Below, in pieces: positions 7,564-16,264 of a stretch of DNA of 50,930 bases. The first letter of the stretch is position 1. Each line of letters opens with the position of its first letter. The notes below the pieces were generated by a model. That model did no database searches. It was not told the DNA's origin and saw nothing but the letters and a program-made list of their open reading frames with translations. The stretch covers positions 1 to 50,930 of the forward strand of contig NZ_BAPV01000037.1 of the NCBI RefSeq assembly GCF_025995175.1, written 5' to 3'. The DNA comes from Asaia krungthepensis NRIC 0535 (GTDB taxonomy: Bacteria > Pseudomonadota > Alphaproteobacteria > Acetobacterales > Acetobacteraceae). Made by a program: the position numbers and the translations under genes.

Positions 7564-10009
7564 GGTGGTCCTCCGCGGTGACGAACATGGTCATGGATTC
7601 ACTACCGCCCTTTCCAAAACCCAAGACGCGCTCACCAAGTTTGACGTAGGAAAAAACCGTACTGCTAAGAATCTTCCGGCCGCGCGCGAAATGCAGAACA
7701 CGCTGGTTGTCGCTGGTAAGGGACGAGACACATCCGTGTTCCAAAGATTCAAGGGATGCATTATGGCTGCGTTGAGCAATCTGCTCCGCCGAAGACACGA
7801 CGGTTACCGCGCTGCCATAAGGCGCCGTGTCGAATATTCCCTCGCCGGGATCCGCGCCCAGGCAAACAATCTGGACATCGCCGTTGAGACGAAGCGAACA
7901 GCGCCGTTGTTCAGCAAGGGGCAGTTCGAACAGGCCCCGCGTAGCGGACGCGATATCCTTGGCCGCCGTCATCGGTACGCCAGCCGCCGAGACAAGCGGG
8001 GCCGAAGCTTCCCGAAGCCGCCCTAGAACGTTATTATGTCCGGTATTGAGCGCTGCGTCCACCAGGGTGGCGCCACCCAAGTAATTAGAATACAGCGTCA
8101 CGGCGTCTTTGGGATCCAGCGCATCCGCGGCACAGAGCGCTACGCACCATCCCAATACGTCGCAGCTCGCGAAATAATAGTCGTGTGAAAGGAAAATCGC
8201 CGGACGTTCCGCTCGCAAAAGGATCAACAGTGCGAGCTGATGAAGGATCTGAAACGTCGCAACCACCTGCGGGGATATCACCGCGGCCCGACCCGGCCCC
8301 GCCCCATCTTCAATGACGTCAAACGACAGCGCGGAGGTGAACCTTTCATAGAGCGCTGCGACCTCTTTGTGATGTTCAGCCATACGTCGGGCACTGCGGA
8401 TCAAGTCAAGCACTGGAGCGTTGTCTAGACGGCTAAAATGGAAGACCAGCGCTTCCGGCGTCCAGCGACTGGCGGAACACCGGGCCGTCACCGACCCATC
8501 CGGCTTGAGGACCTTAATCTCCGTGGTCACCCGCCCCAGCGTATGGCTGTCACCCACGACACTTTTCTTCGCTTGCACCTGAAGCGCAAGTTCGCCACCC
8601 GCAAGGTCGAGATCGTCGCGCGCGGCGGAGGTGTGTTGGTAGATTTCTAAAAACCGTCGCAGAGAGGGCGATAAAGAACTCGGGGCAGTCACTTGAAAGT
8701 CAGCAATCATACGTGTGAATTCCCGGAGCATGAATTCTCGGACCACGGGATAGCGTGTTGGCACGCCGAACATTCGCCTCAACACGGCCAAATCACCGTC
8801 CTGGAGATGTGTCCTCCCATCAGTATCCCGCGCTGTCACGCAGCCAACCTGCTGCAGCAGCGTTGCGGCCGCCACGAGGGCGTCCGTATCCTCCTGTCCG
8901 CCGGCATAGGCGATCGCCGGCAGAGTGAGGCCGTTATCGACCAGAAGCTGGACCGATTTGCGGCCCTGCCCTAGTTCCAGCACGATATTGCCGCCGACAT
9001 GCTCGCAATTGTCGGCGGTCCAGCGCGATTCCATGACGCAATCGATGATAGATAAAATAGCATCGCGCACGTCTGCAGCCTGATGGACGATGCGATTGGT
9101 ATGATTGCAGATCAGCGGCGTGTGCGCATTCCGGAACCGTATGTCTTCGCTGTCCATCATTCGAGCGAATGCTTCCCGGACCGGCGCCATGCGCGCGGCA
9201 TGGGCCATGAAGCGCGTCGGCTCTTTTAACTCTGTCACCGCGACGTCCGCGAAGTTGCGCATGAAGAGCCCGAAGCTTTCCCTTGCACCCGTCCGAACAT
9301 AGACATTCGCTTGATTCGCGGCGTAGGTTTTGTGCAGTTCCACGTCGGACACGTCATAGATATCGCCGATCCCCACCAGGACGCGACTCACCGCGTCCGG
9401 ATGACCCGTCAGCGCCATAACATGGGCGGGTTGAAGCACAAGAGGTTCCGTGACGCCAACAGCGGCCAGCATTTCGGCGACACGCACCTGCAAGGCCGAC
9501 CGCGATGACACGCCCTCAGCGCCGACGAGGATGAACGGGGCCAGCGCATGGGCAAGTTTGGTGCCGTCGGCCAGTGACAAGGCGCCCGCGGCGACTGCTG
9601 CAGTGATAATGCCAAAGCTTTCGCCAGTGAACGACACAAAATGGATGTCCGTCCCGTTTCGCCGCACGACATCGACGAGATAGCGGTGCAAGGCGATCCC
9701 GTGAACCAACAGCGCGGCACCCAGGAATGCCTGTCGCTCTATCCGATCATCTGGAATATTCGAATCCCGCAAGACGAGGCACTCAGGATCACAGCCCAAA
9801 GCTGCCCCTGCTTCCGAGAAGACTTGCCGAACAACAGGCACGCCACACTCGAACAAATCACGTTCGAGTTCGCGATACGCCGCGCGACTGCCTAGTCCGG
9901 GGAAGAAACCGACTGGCCTCACCGCGGTGAGGCCAAGCGCAGGCGTCTGCTCAACTGAGTGGCCTTCAATAGTGGTTTCACGGTCTTCATTTTTCGGACT
10001 GCTGCTCAT
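7553..10009 (-). CDS. malonyltransferase-like protein with a second, degenerate acyltransferase-like half
   Basis: This 818-residue protein starts like a FabD/trans-acting acyltransferase. FFPGLGSRAAY replaces the usual FPGQGSQ, the nucleophile elbow is GESFG, and MAHAARMAPVREAF holds the position of the active-site histidine loop. The second half (about residue 400 on) has LHQLALLILLRAERPAIFLS, then HDYYFASCDVLGW where GHSxG should lie, followed by CAADALDPKDAV. This looks like another acyltransferase-type fold without the serine. I infer an acyl-carrier or CoA-dependent acyl transfer step. ATG 10009 is preferred over GTG 10015 because GAGG is nine bases upstream of it. It is first in a three-gene operon. 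Confidence 0.78.
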   Translation of the reverse strand: MSSSPKNEDRETTIEGHSVEQTPALGLTAVRPVGFFPGLGSRAAYRELERDLFECGVPVVRQVFSEAGAALGCDPECLVLRDSNIPDDRIERQAFLGAALLVHGIALHRYLVDVVRRNGTDIHFVSFTGESFGIITAAVAAGALSLADGTKLAHALAPFILVGAEGVSSRSALQVRVAEMLAAVGVTEPLVLQPAHVMALTGHPDAVSRVLVGIGDIYDVSDVELHKTYAANQANVYVRTGARESFGLFMRNFADVAVTELKEPTRFMAHAARMAPVREAFARMMDSEDIRFRNAHTPLICNHTNRIVHQAADVRDAILSIIDCVMESRWTADNCEHVGGNIVLELGQGRKSVQLLVDNGLTLPAIAYAGGQEDTDALVAAATLLQQVGCVTARDTDGRTHLQDGDLAVLRRMFGVPTRYPVVREFMLREFTRMIADFQVTAPSSLSPSLRRFLEIYQHTSAARDDLDLAGGELALQVQAKKSVVGDSHTLGRVTTEIKVLKPDGSVTARCSASRWTPEALVFHFSRLDNAPVLDLIRSARRMAEHHKEVAALYERFTSALSFDVIEDGAGPGRAAVISPQVVATFQILHQLALLILLRAERPAIFLSHDYYFASCDVLGWCVALCAADALDPKDAVTLYSNYLGGATLVDAALNTGHNNVLGRLREASAPLVSAAGVPMTAAKDIASATRGLFELPLAEQRRCSLRLNGDVQIVCLGADPGEGIFDTAPYGSAVTVVSSAEQIAQRSHNASLESLEHGCVSSLTSDNQRVLHFARGRKILSSTVFSYVKLGERVLGFGKGGSESMTMFVTAEDHHAA

Positions 10010-11024
10010 TGGCACTAACCTCTTCGGAAAACAGTCTTTTGATATCGGTGCGTCCGACGGTGTTCTTCGCGTTCACTGCAATGGGCGGGTGATGAACTGA
10101 GCCCTCATTCCCAAGGCTCTGACTAGAGTGACGCAAATCAGATCTGAACGGATGGAGCCGTCGGCGACGCCCATTCTTGCAATTCATCCCATGTTTGAGT
10201 CAACGACTTATTTGGTCGTTCGCTTCATAAGCTGATTTTGATTATGGAAGTATTGGCCTGGTAGGAAGGATACTCGAACCTTCTTGCAAGGCGAGCGGGC
10301 TACAGACATGCTGCACGGCTAGGGAACGCTTGCGTCCGATCAAAACAACTGTCTCGCAGGAAATCTATCCCGCTCCTTCGTGACGAACGAGGGTTTGACG
10401 CGGCGTCATGGTCGACGGCGCAGGCTACCCTCAATCAGGCAACCTTGGACGTCGTCAAAAACAAGGCCAAAGTTACGATCTAAAATCTCTCCAATGCAAC
10501 GATTATCATCAGCGAGAGCTTGATATCCGTCTGATCCGCTTGGTAGGAAATTAATGCAGAGGCGGATCAGATTATGTTCGCCCGATCGGTATGTTCATAG
10601 CTCTGAACGGAAGCAGGCATTTTGGCCGGAGATGTGCTAGTCAGCCATTTATTAAGCCGTCTCCCGACAACCAGTACGTTGCAAGGCGAAGCCCCCGGCA
10701 CGCCAAAAAAACGCTATGGGCCGACAAACCACCATGGGTGTTCAAACGAGTATTGAACGGCGCAGCAATGGTTGTTGTCTTCGCTTCGAATGATTGGTTG
10801 GTCCTACTCACGCGTGACATCCGCATCCCTTCACGGTCACGTACGTCCGCCACATACAGCACTCGACTATTGCAGTATGAGGTCAACCCATCTGTTCGGA
10901 CAGTGTTGTGGTCCTGCTATGCGATCTATGGATACGGTCGTTTGGCCCGTTTCGTTGCTGCTGACGTATCATGACCCTTCTCATCGGGCATTCCTCCAGC
11001 CTGCGGTTGCTCTCGTTTTCGCTG
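10010..11024. other. gene-poor stretch
   Basis: No convincing gene is seen. The short frames lack ribosome sites and family features. The right part (10.6-11.0 kb) borders a transposase remnant and is probably insertion-sequence debris. The promoter of the malonyltransferase-like operon should lie at its left end. One inverted repeat (10530-10571) is listed separately. Confidence 0.6.
10530..10571. repeat. inverted repeat in intergenic DNA
   Basis: Perfect 10-bp arms TCTGATCCGC (10530-10539) and GCGGATCAGA (10562-10571) are separated by an AT-rich 22-bp spacer. It could be a regulator site or a decayed transposon end. No neighbouring start makes its role clear. Confidence 0.45.
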
Positions 11025-11185
11025 ATGCACGTTTCTGAACCGAGGTGTCGTAAATTGTGAGCCCGTGTCCGTATCGAAGATCTTCGGTGCGTCGTAGCGG
11101 ATCAGAGACTTCCAGTGCGTCTCAATGCGAAATTCGTCAGCCATTGTGTGCGAAAGTCGCCAGTACACCACCATGCGGGTTGCCT
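11025..11185 (-). pseudogene. IS3-family transposase fragment
   Basis: Within a longer minus-strand frame, the stretch RMVVYWRLSHTMADEF, then IRYDAPKIFDTDTGSQFTTPRF, matches the retroviral-integrase core of IS3 OrfB (standard form: EIFNTDQGSQFT). Only about 50 residues survive, and no terminal repeats are seen. It is a decayed fragment, not a gene. Confidence 0.75.
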
Positions 11186-11398
11186 GGGTATGATCGCCAT
11201 TAGGCAAAGAGATCCCTTTTGCGTCGAGATACAGGCAATATCCCAGCGCCACACCTAGTCCATCTGGTTGATCTCCATATTCCGCGATGGATATGGAGAC
11301 GTCCGATGCGCAGAATGGGGTACAGGCGCACTCGACTACTGGTAGATCTTTTTTCCGCCTGTCCGCGCCAGGAGACGACGTGCTTACTTGCGTTGAGC

Positions 11399-12244
11399 TC
11401 AAATGTAGCTGGCTACTTCGGCAGTATCCGTTTGGGACGCACCGAGATCCTCATTGGGATCTCCAGGCTGCACCAGATGGATCCGCACACCTGTCTCATC
11501 ACCACCAAGACCGGGCTTGAGCACTTGCTGGCCGTCGTAGTGGCCGCCATTTTGAGTGCGATACGGGATCGGCGTGTCGGTGAAGAGATTTTCCATCCGG
11601 ACCTTGAAGGCGGCGGCGACTTCGAGCCAACGCTCTTTCGACATGCGGTCACTTTGATAAACCGGGAAGGGCTCCATGACCGCCATACCCGGATAAAAGA
11701 GCTGCCCATGCTGAATGGGCCACAGGATCTCATCCAGACGGCCATTCACGCCGCGTTCACTATAGTGCGGCTCGCGACCCCCGATGTTGACGACAACCAT
11801 CGCCCGCCGCCCGGCTAGCGTCCCTTCGCCGAAGCGGTCACCCCAGCGCTCTCCACCGTGCTGACCGACACCGTAGGCGAAGCCAAGCGCATAGACGCGC
11901 TCGACCCAGCCTTTCAGGATCGCTGGCGCGCTGTACCACCACAGCGGGAAGGTGAGGATAACCGCATCCGCCCACAGTAGCTTCTGTTGCTCGGCCACGA
12001 CGTCAGCGGGCTGCGTGCCCGTTGCAAAGGCGTTACCCGATTCAGATGCATAATGCAGCCTGTCGGCGTTCTTACGCGTTGGGAAATCAGCTGCGTCGGC
12101 GACAGCCTTCCAGTGCATGGCATACAGGTCAGAAACCTCGACCTGATGGCCCTGCGCGGTCAAGGTCTCAACAGCCAGATTCTTCAAGGAACTCGTGAGC
12201 GACTGGGCTTCGGAATGGGCATGGACAATCAGAACGTTGCTCAT
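11399..12244 (-). CDS. flavodoxin-fold NAD(P)H-dependent quinone oxidoreductase
   Basis: This 281-residue protein belongs to the NQO1/KefF/MdaB-type flavoproteins that reduce quinones or related electrophiles with NAD(P)H. MSNVLIVHAHSEAQSLTSSL opens the flavodoxin fold. ADAVILTFPLWWYSAPAILK is the flavin-binding segment, followed by GWVERVYALGFAYG. The end is extended compared with smaller family members. A longer frame to 12652 exists, but ATG 12244 follows AGGA and starts the fold exactly. It is divergent from the LysR gene at 12357, probably its redox- or quinone-responsive activator. Confidence 0.9.
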   Translation of the reverse strand: MSNVLIVHAHSEAQSLTSSLKNLAVETLTAQGHQVEVSDLYAMHWKAVADAADFPTRKNADRLHYASESGNAFATGTQPADVVAEQQKLLWADAVILTFPLWWYSAPAILKGWVERVYALGFAYGVGQHGGERWGDRFGEGTLAGRRAMVVVNIGGREPHYSERGVNGRLDEILWPIQHGQLFYPGMAVMEPFPVYQSDRMSKERWLEVAAAFKVRMENLFTDTPIPYRTQNGGHYDGQQVLKPGLGGDETGVRIHLVQPGDPNEDLGASQTDTAEVASYI

Positions 12245-12356
12245 ACGGCGATCCTGAACAAGAAGTGGAAGAGGCGGCTTTCGACCGTTCGCCTCGAATC
12301 TATGAGCCTGCTCGGCATTCTTGAAATCAAATATTCTATGTGCTGGTATCCACGGC

Positions 12357-13259
12357 ATGGATACGAGCCGGCTCGACTTTAATCTGCTTGTTACTCTCGA
12401 CACGCTGCTGGCCGAGAGAAATGTCACCCGTGCTGCTCGGCGATTGAATATGAGCCAGCCCGCACTGTCGACGCGCTTGGCACGCTTACGCGACATCTTC
12501 GACGATCCGCTGCTAATTCCGACGCAACGCGGGATGGTGCCGACACAGAATGCGCTGGAATTACAGCCGCGTTTACACGTGGCACTCGAAGCCGTCCGCC
12601 AAGTCGTGGCAACAGACTCTGCATTTGATCCATCCCGCGCAAAGGGCACCATCCGTATTGCAGCCAGCGATTACACGCAAAGCGCTTTGCTCCTGCCACT
12701 GGTCCATATCTTACGGCGCGAAGCGCCTGGTCTTCGTATTGCGTGGCTTAACCTCGACCTCACGGCCCTGCACAGCCAGATGGAGCGCGGAGTGGTTGAT
12801 CTCGCCATAGACCGCCCGCAAGTGGTGCCAGGGCAGTTGCGGATGCGTGCGTTTTGTCGTGAAGAATATGTTCTAATCGCGCGAAACGGGCACCCTCATA
12901 TCAAAGGCACTATCGATCTCGACCTGTTTTGCTGTCTTGATCACATCATCGTATCACCCGACGGGGGGGGCTTCGCCGGACCCACCGATACTGTTCTCGA
13001 AGCTATGGGCCGCTCACGACGTGTTGTGCTCTCCACCCCGGGCTTCCTTATCGTTCCCCGGATCGTCGTGAACTCTGATATGATCGCAGTCGTGCCAGCG
13101 CGAATTGTCCGTGAGGAAAGAGGGCGGCTGCAGGTTCTCAATCCGCCGATCGGTGTGCCAGGTTTCGAACTAGCGTTGCTTTGGCATGACCGAACTACGA
13201 CGCATCCGGTGCAGCGATGGGTGAGAGAGCGATTAGGCCTGCTCGTTGAAAACATCTAG
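12357..13259 (+). CDS. LysR-family transcriptional regulator
   Basis: This is a LysR regulator of about 300 residues. The DNA-binding domain is LDFNLLVTLDTLLAERNVTRAARRLNMSQPALSTRLARLRDIFDDP, followed by LIPTQRGMVPTQNA and a substrate-binding-like domain. It is of the same branch as the regulator at 2620. An in-frame ATG lies 36 bases upstream; the ATG at 12357 (MDTSRLDFNLL) fits the family better, though its ribosome site is weak. Divergence from the oxidoreductase across 112 bp implies it controls that gene. Confidence 0.9.
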   Translation: MDTSRLDFNLLVTLDTLLAERNVTRAARRLNMSQPALSTRLARLRDIFDDPLLIPTQRGMVPTQNALELQPRLHVALEAVRQVVATDSAFDPSRAKGTIRIAASDYTQSALLLPLVHILRREAPGLRIAWLNLDLTALHSQMERGVVDLAIDRPQVVPGQLRMRAFCREEYVLIARNGHPHIKGTIDLDLFCCLDHIIVSPDGGGFAGPTDTVLEAMGRSRRVVLSTPGFLIVPRIVVNSDMIAVVPARIVREERGRLQVLNPPIGVPGFELALLWHDRTTTHPVQRWVRERLGLLVENI

Positions 13260-13344
13260 GCAAGAGTGTTCTAACTCTTGAGCGACACCGGTAGCAGCTC
13301 GATTTGAAACGGTCGCTATGCCATCTTCTCCCCGGGCTATCTAG

Positions 13345-13415
13345 GGCCTGTTTGACTCAGGACCCATTGAATTTTGTAAGTAATTTTGATTCAGGCTGTG
13401 CAAGGAGACTGAAGA
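13345..13415 (+). mobile_element. left-end remnant of an IS5-family element
   Basis: GGACCCATTGA and TTTGATTCAGGCT, with GACTGAAG at the end, match the left end of the intact IS5-family element at 27388. The remnant stops exactly where the IS3 element begins, before the transposase start, so the rest has been lost. Confidence 0.65.
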
Positions 13416-13547
13416 GGTGCTGTCACATTAACTGCGGCGTGATAGAACTCCGTGATGAGCGCGACTTCTGTGAACTACAAACGGCACCGCTTTCCACGTG
13501 AATGTGACCGTTTTGAAGTAGAGTCCGATCGAGAAGGATACGGACGA

Positions 13548-13868
13548 ATGAAGCGCAGTCGATTTTTGGAAGAGCAGATCATAGGCATTCTGAAGGAGCG
13601 GAAAGCGGGTCAGAAGGTTGCGGATCTGTGCCGTAAGCATGGCATCAGCGATGCGACGTTTTACAAATGGAAGACCCGTTACGGCGGGCTTGAGGTTTCC
13701 GAGGCAAAACGGCGCAGGACGCTGGAGGATGAGAATGGTCGCCTCAAGCGGTTGCTGGCGGATGCCATGCTGGACAACACGACGCTGAAGGAAATCGTAG
13801 AAGAAAAGTGGCGACACCTGCCGACAAACGGCAGGCGCTCCGACACATCCGGGAAGGTTTCGCCCTGA
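13548..13868 (+). CDS. IS3-family transposase OrfA
   Basis: This 106-residue protein is the helix-turn-helix half of an IS3 transposase. MKRSRFLEEQIIGILKERKA is the IS407-group signature, followed by VADLCRKHGISDATFYKWK and a leucine-zipper segment LEDENGRLKRLLADAMLDN. The ATG follows GGATACGGACGA. OrfB overlaps its end in the -1 frame near an A-rich GAAGAAAAG, where frameshifting would fuse the two in an active element. Confidence 0.88.
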   Translation: MKRSRFLEEQIIGILKERKAGQKVADLCRKHGISDATFYKWKTRYGGLEVSEAKRRRTLEDENGRLKRLLADAMLDNTTLKEIVEEKWRHLPTNGRRSDTSGKVSP

Positions 13869-14748
13869 GCGAGCGACGTGCGTGCGGACTGGTGGGCGTG
13901 GCTCGCCGCGTTTTTCGCTATGCCTCTACGCGGCCTGAAGATGCGGACCTGCGCCGACTTCTGCGCGAACTGGCGGCCGAGCGTGGCCGGTTTGGCTATC
14001 GCCGGCTGGGTTATCTTCTGGCGCGGGATGGCCTTGCTCGCAACCTCAAGAAACTGTTGTGGATCTATCGGGAAGAAGGCCTGAAAGTCAGTGCAAGAGG
14101 CGGTCGGAAACGGGCACCGGGGACGCGGGTGTCGATGACGCTTCCACAGGCCACCGGTCAGCGCTGGAACCTGGATTTTGTTACAGATGCTCTGATCTGC
14201 GGTCGTCGGTTCCGCATTCCGGCTTTCATCGATGATTTCAGCCGGGAATGCCTCTGTCTGGGGCCGATACGTCCTTGTCCGGTGGACGGGTCGCGCGGGA
14301 ATTGGCTGTGCTGATCAAGCGTCATGGCAAACCCCTCATGATTGTCAGCGACAACGGGACGGAGTTCACGTCACATGCCATTCTGAAATTGACCGAGACG
14401 ACAGGGATCGAATGGCACTACATAGCGCTTGGAAAGCCTCAAGAGAACGGCTTCGTCGAAAGCGTCAACGGCAGGTTACGGGACGAATGCCTCAACGAAA
14501 CCCTGTTCACATTGCTGGCACACGCCCGGGAGGTTCTTGCTGCCTGGCAGCACGACTACAACACCGTGCGCCCACACTCGCAGCTCGGTGGCAAGACGCC
14601 CGATCAGATCGCCGGGCAACGCTCCTGGGGGCATGCCCCAGAAGCGTTGCCATCACATCACAATCAGCCCATAAAAGCAGGGAACTCTCCTTTTGAGCAG
14701 ATACAAAAGAGGAGTACGTCAAGTTCTATCACGTCGCAGTTAACGTGA
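13808..14748 (+). pseudogene. IS3-family transposase OrfB, frameshifted
   Basis: The integrase core is split between two frames. The first ends [17 protein letters not shown], losing homology after ECLCL. The second resumes [17 protein letters not shown] and continues through [12 protein letters not shown] and the [19 protein letters not shown] box. A single-base loss around 14260 (one T missing from an expected CTGGTGGCC) explains this. The DDE residues are all present but in two frames, so this copy is probably inactive by itself. Confidence 0.85.
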
Positions 14749-14755
14749 CAGCACC

Positions 14756-15060
14756 GACTAGACGGCTGGGCTGGGGGTGGCTCCGTGACGGGTTCGGCCG
14801 ACAGAAAACAGACTTCCGACGGGGCTGGCACGGCTCGCCGACGTCGACGGAACCAGGTGCGCCACTGAAAAAGATGCTGCCGCGCGACGTCATGCCGCTG
14901 GGCTACGTCGGCCACACTCGCCCCGTCAATCCCGACCTCTGCCAGGATCTGTAGCTTCTGTTCGTCCGTCCAGCGGCGTCGTCGCCCGAAACCAACCAGG
15001 ATCTCCGCCCGCATCGTCATCACCCGCAAGAGCAACTTCAGTATTGACGTCAATAACGAC
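14756..15060 (-). pseudogene. IS66-family accessory protein (TnpA/OrfA) fragment
   Basis: MTMRAEILVGFGRRRRWTDE starts at 15020, then QKLQILAEVGIDGASVADVA and RQHLFQWRTWFRRRRRAVPA. This is the first gene of an IS66 element. It is nearly identical to the copy at 22846 but is cut by the IS3 element at 14755, so its 3' end and the rest of the IS are absent. Confidence 0.85.
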
Positions 15061-15074
15061 CAACTCATACCAAC

Positions 15075-15232
15075 TCCGCCAGCATCTAGGTGACTTTGTC
15101 GCAGCCTACAATTTCGCCTGCCGGCTGAAAACGCTTCGGGGTCTCACGCCCTACGAATTCATTTGCCAGTAATGGCAACACGAGCCATTAAGGTCCACGC
15201 AAAATCCGCACCATCAAACCCCTGGACCAAGC
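15075..15232 (+). pseudogene. C-terminal end of an IS481-family transposase with its right terminus
   Basis: The reading GDFVAAYNFACRLKTLRG then LTPYEFICQ and a stop is the typical IS481 transposase C-terminus. About 60 bp later, CAAACCCCTGGACCAAGCAT followed by CTAG matches the end of the IS481 N-terminal fragment at 24449. The rest of the element is missing here. Confidence 0.75.
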
Positions 15233-15297
15233 ATCTAGGCAGGCTTCGAGAAACTCGCCATCTCTCGAGCATTCTATTGACTAGGCGAGAACCATCA

Positions 15298-15966
15298 TCA
15301 CTGGTTTGCAAATATTTTTTTTTCAGCTTTCTGGTCCCACCGTATCTGCAACGGCGTAACGCCACGGTATGCGCCAACGTGAATATGGGGTGCTCTCGCA
15401 AAGCCGTTATTACCGTCAAGAGCTACGATCTGGCCTGCGGTGACTTGATCGCCGACTTTGACACGAATATCTGTGACATGCGCATACACAACGACGACAT
15501 CATCAGGCCGCTTAAAGGCAATAAAACTAGGCAAGGCAGGCTGCATATTCCCCGGTGTATTTGTTAGTGGATTGCTATATATCCCAACCACCTTACCGGT
15601 TATTGGGGAGAGTACGGGAGCATGCCACCCGTACCAATCTGGATTCTGCTTTCCATCAGATTTAAAAAGCCTAAAATATCCTGAATCTTCATCAGCAAAC
15701 CCGCCTAAAACCAAACAGTCCGTGCCCAGAGCATCTCCCAGCTCTGTTACCTCGCCCTCAGGATGATCTGCGCAAATGAAGCGGCGATTGAACAACGGAG
15801 AGATCATGACTGATTCGATAGCTGCTCCTGGAGCAAGAATTGCTTTTCCAAGTAAGTTGGGGGCACCAGGGAACTTAGGAACGGGCATTGCGGCCGCGGT
15901 CACTGCCATCACGAGACTCGTGATATAAATCAGCGATGACAGCCTCAAGTAACAGTACAATCTCAT
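15298..15966 (-). CDS. exported M23 (LytM)-like metallopeptidase domain protein
   Basis: This 222-residue protein has an N-terminal signal peptide ending near AVTAAAMP and a C-terminal LytM-type domain. VVYAHVTDIRVKVGDQVTAG then IVALDGNNGFARAPHIHVG give the Y-x-H and H-x-H motifs. The first motif is altered: YGWHAPVLSPITGKV has the histidine, but the zinc-binding aspartate is not where expected. It may be an inactive LytM scaffold or a divergent peptidase acting on peptidoglycan or a peptide product. It lies just left of the RiPP-like genes on the same strand, but 298 bp separate it from the formyltransferase, so co-transcription is unsure. Confidence 0.75.
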   Translation of the reverse strand: MRLYCYLRLSSLIYITSLVMAVTAAAMPVPKFPGAPNLLGKAILAPGAAIESVMISPLFNRRFICADHPEGEVTELGDALGTDCLVLGGFADEDSGYFRLFKSDGKQNPDWYGWHAPVLSPITGKVVGIYSNPLTNTPGNMQPALPSFIAFKRPDDVVVVYAHVTDIRVKVGDQVTAGQIVALDGNNGFARAPHIHVGAYRGVTPLQIRWDQKAEKKIFANQ

Positions 15967-16111
15967 ATCCTCATCACCTTATAAAGAGTTATGATCCTGC
16001 CCCGAGCTTAGCAACGTATTCAAGTTAGGGTAAGCGCGTTACAGCGGGAAGCGGCCGCATTCGACATTGGCGGGACGATCGCCCGACGAGGCATATCAGG
16101 ACGCACTGACG

Positions 16112-16145
16112 CCACTGGGTTCGGGATTAGCCCCGAACCCAGTGG
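16112..16145. terminator. strong hairpin downstream of the formyltransferase gene
   Basis: A perfect 14-bp stem, CCACTGGGTTCGGG with CCCGAACCCAGTGG, closes a 6-base loop (ATTAGC). It lies 120 bp past the stop of the minus-strand RiPP operon. No T-run follows on either strand, so it may instead block exonucleases or form a DNA cruciform. Confidence 0.55.
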
Positions 16146-16264
16146 CCAACAGCAACGCCGTCAAACAGGCGGCATAAAAACTACCAGCTACAGCTTCTCG
16201 GGTCCGCGAAACTGTCCGAACGGATGGGTCCTCCTCTCACGAATCAGATCAAGGTGGATCGCCT

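Larger units (their letters stand above)
13416..14755 (+). mobile_element. IS3-family (IS407-like) insertion sequence
   Basis: The 1340-bp element has long imperfect terminal repeats. The left end reads GGTGCTGTCACATTAACTGC, and the right end, read inward, is GGTGCTGTCACGTTAACTGC. It carries orfA and a broken orfB. No target duplication is visible, since an IS5 remnant lies on one side and an IS66 remnant on the other. Its left and right flanks therefore come from different insertion events. Confidence 0.88.

Noticed and set aside
10591-10974. Plus-strand frame of 127 residues
   Set aside because: No ribosome site, no recognisable composition or domain, and an overlapping minus frame is equally plausible.
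10926-11402. Intact gene of 158 residues
   Set aside because: Only the middle matches an IS3 integrase core; the ends are unrelated read-through, so it is listed as a transposase fragment.
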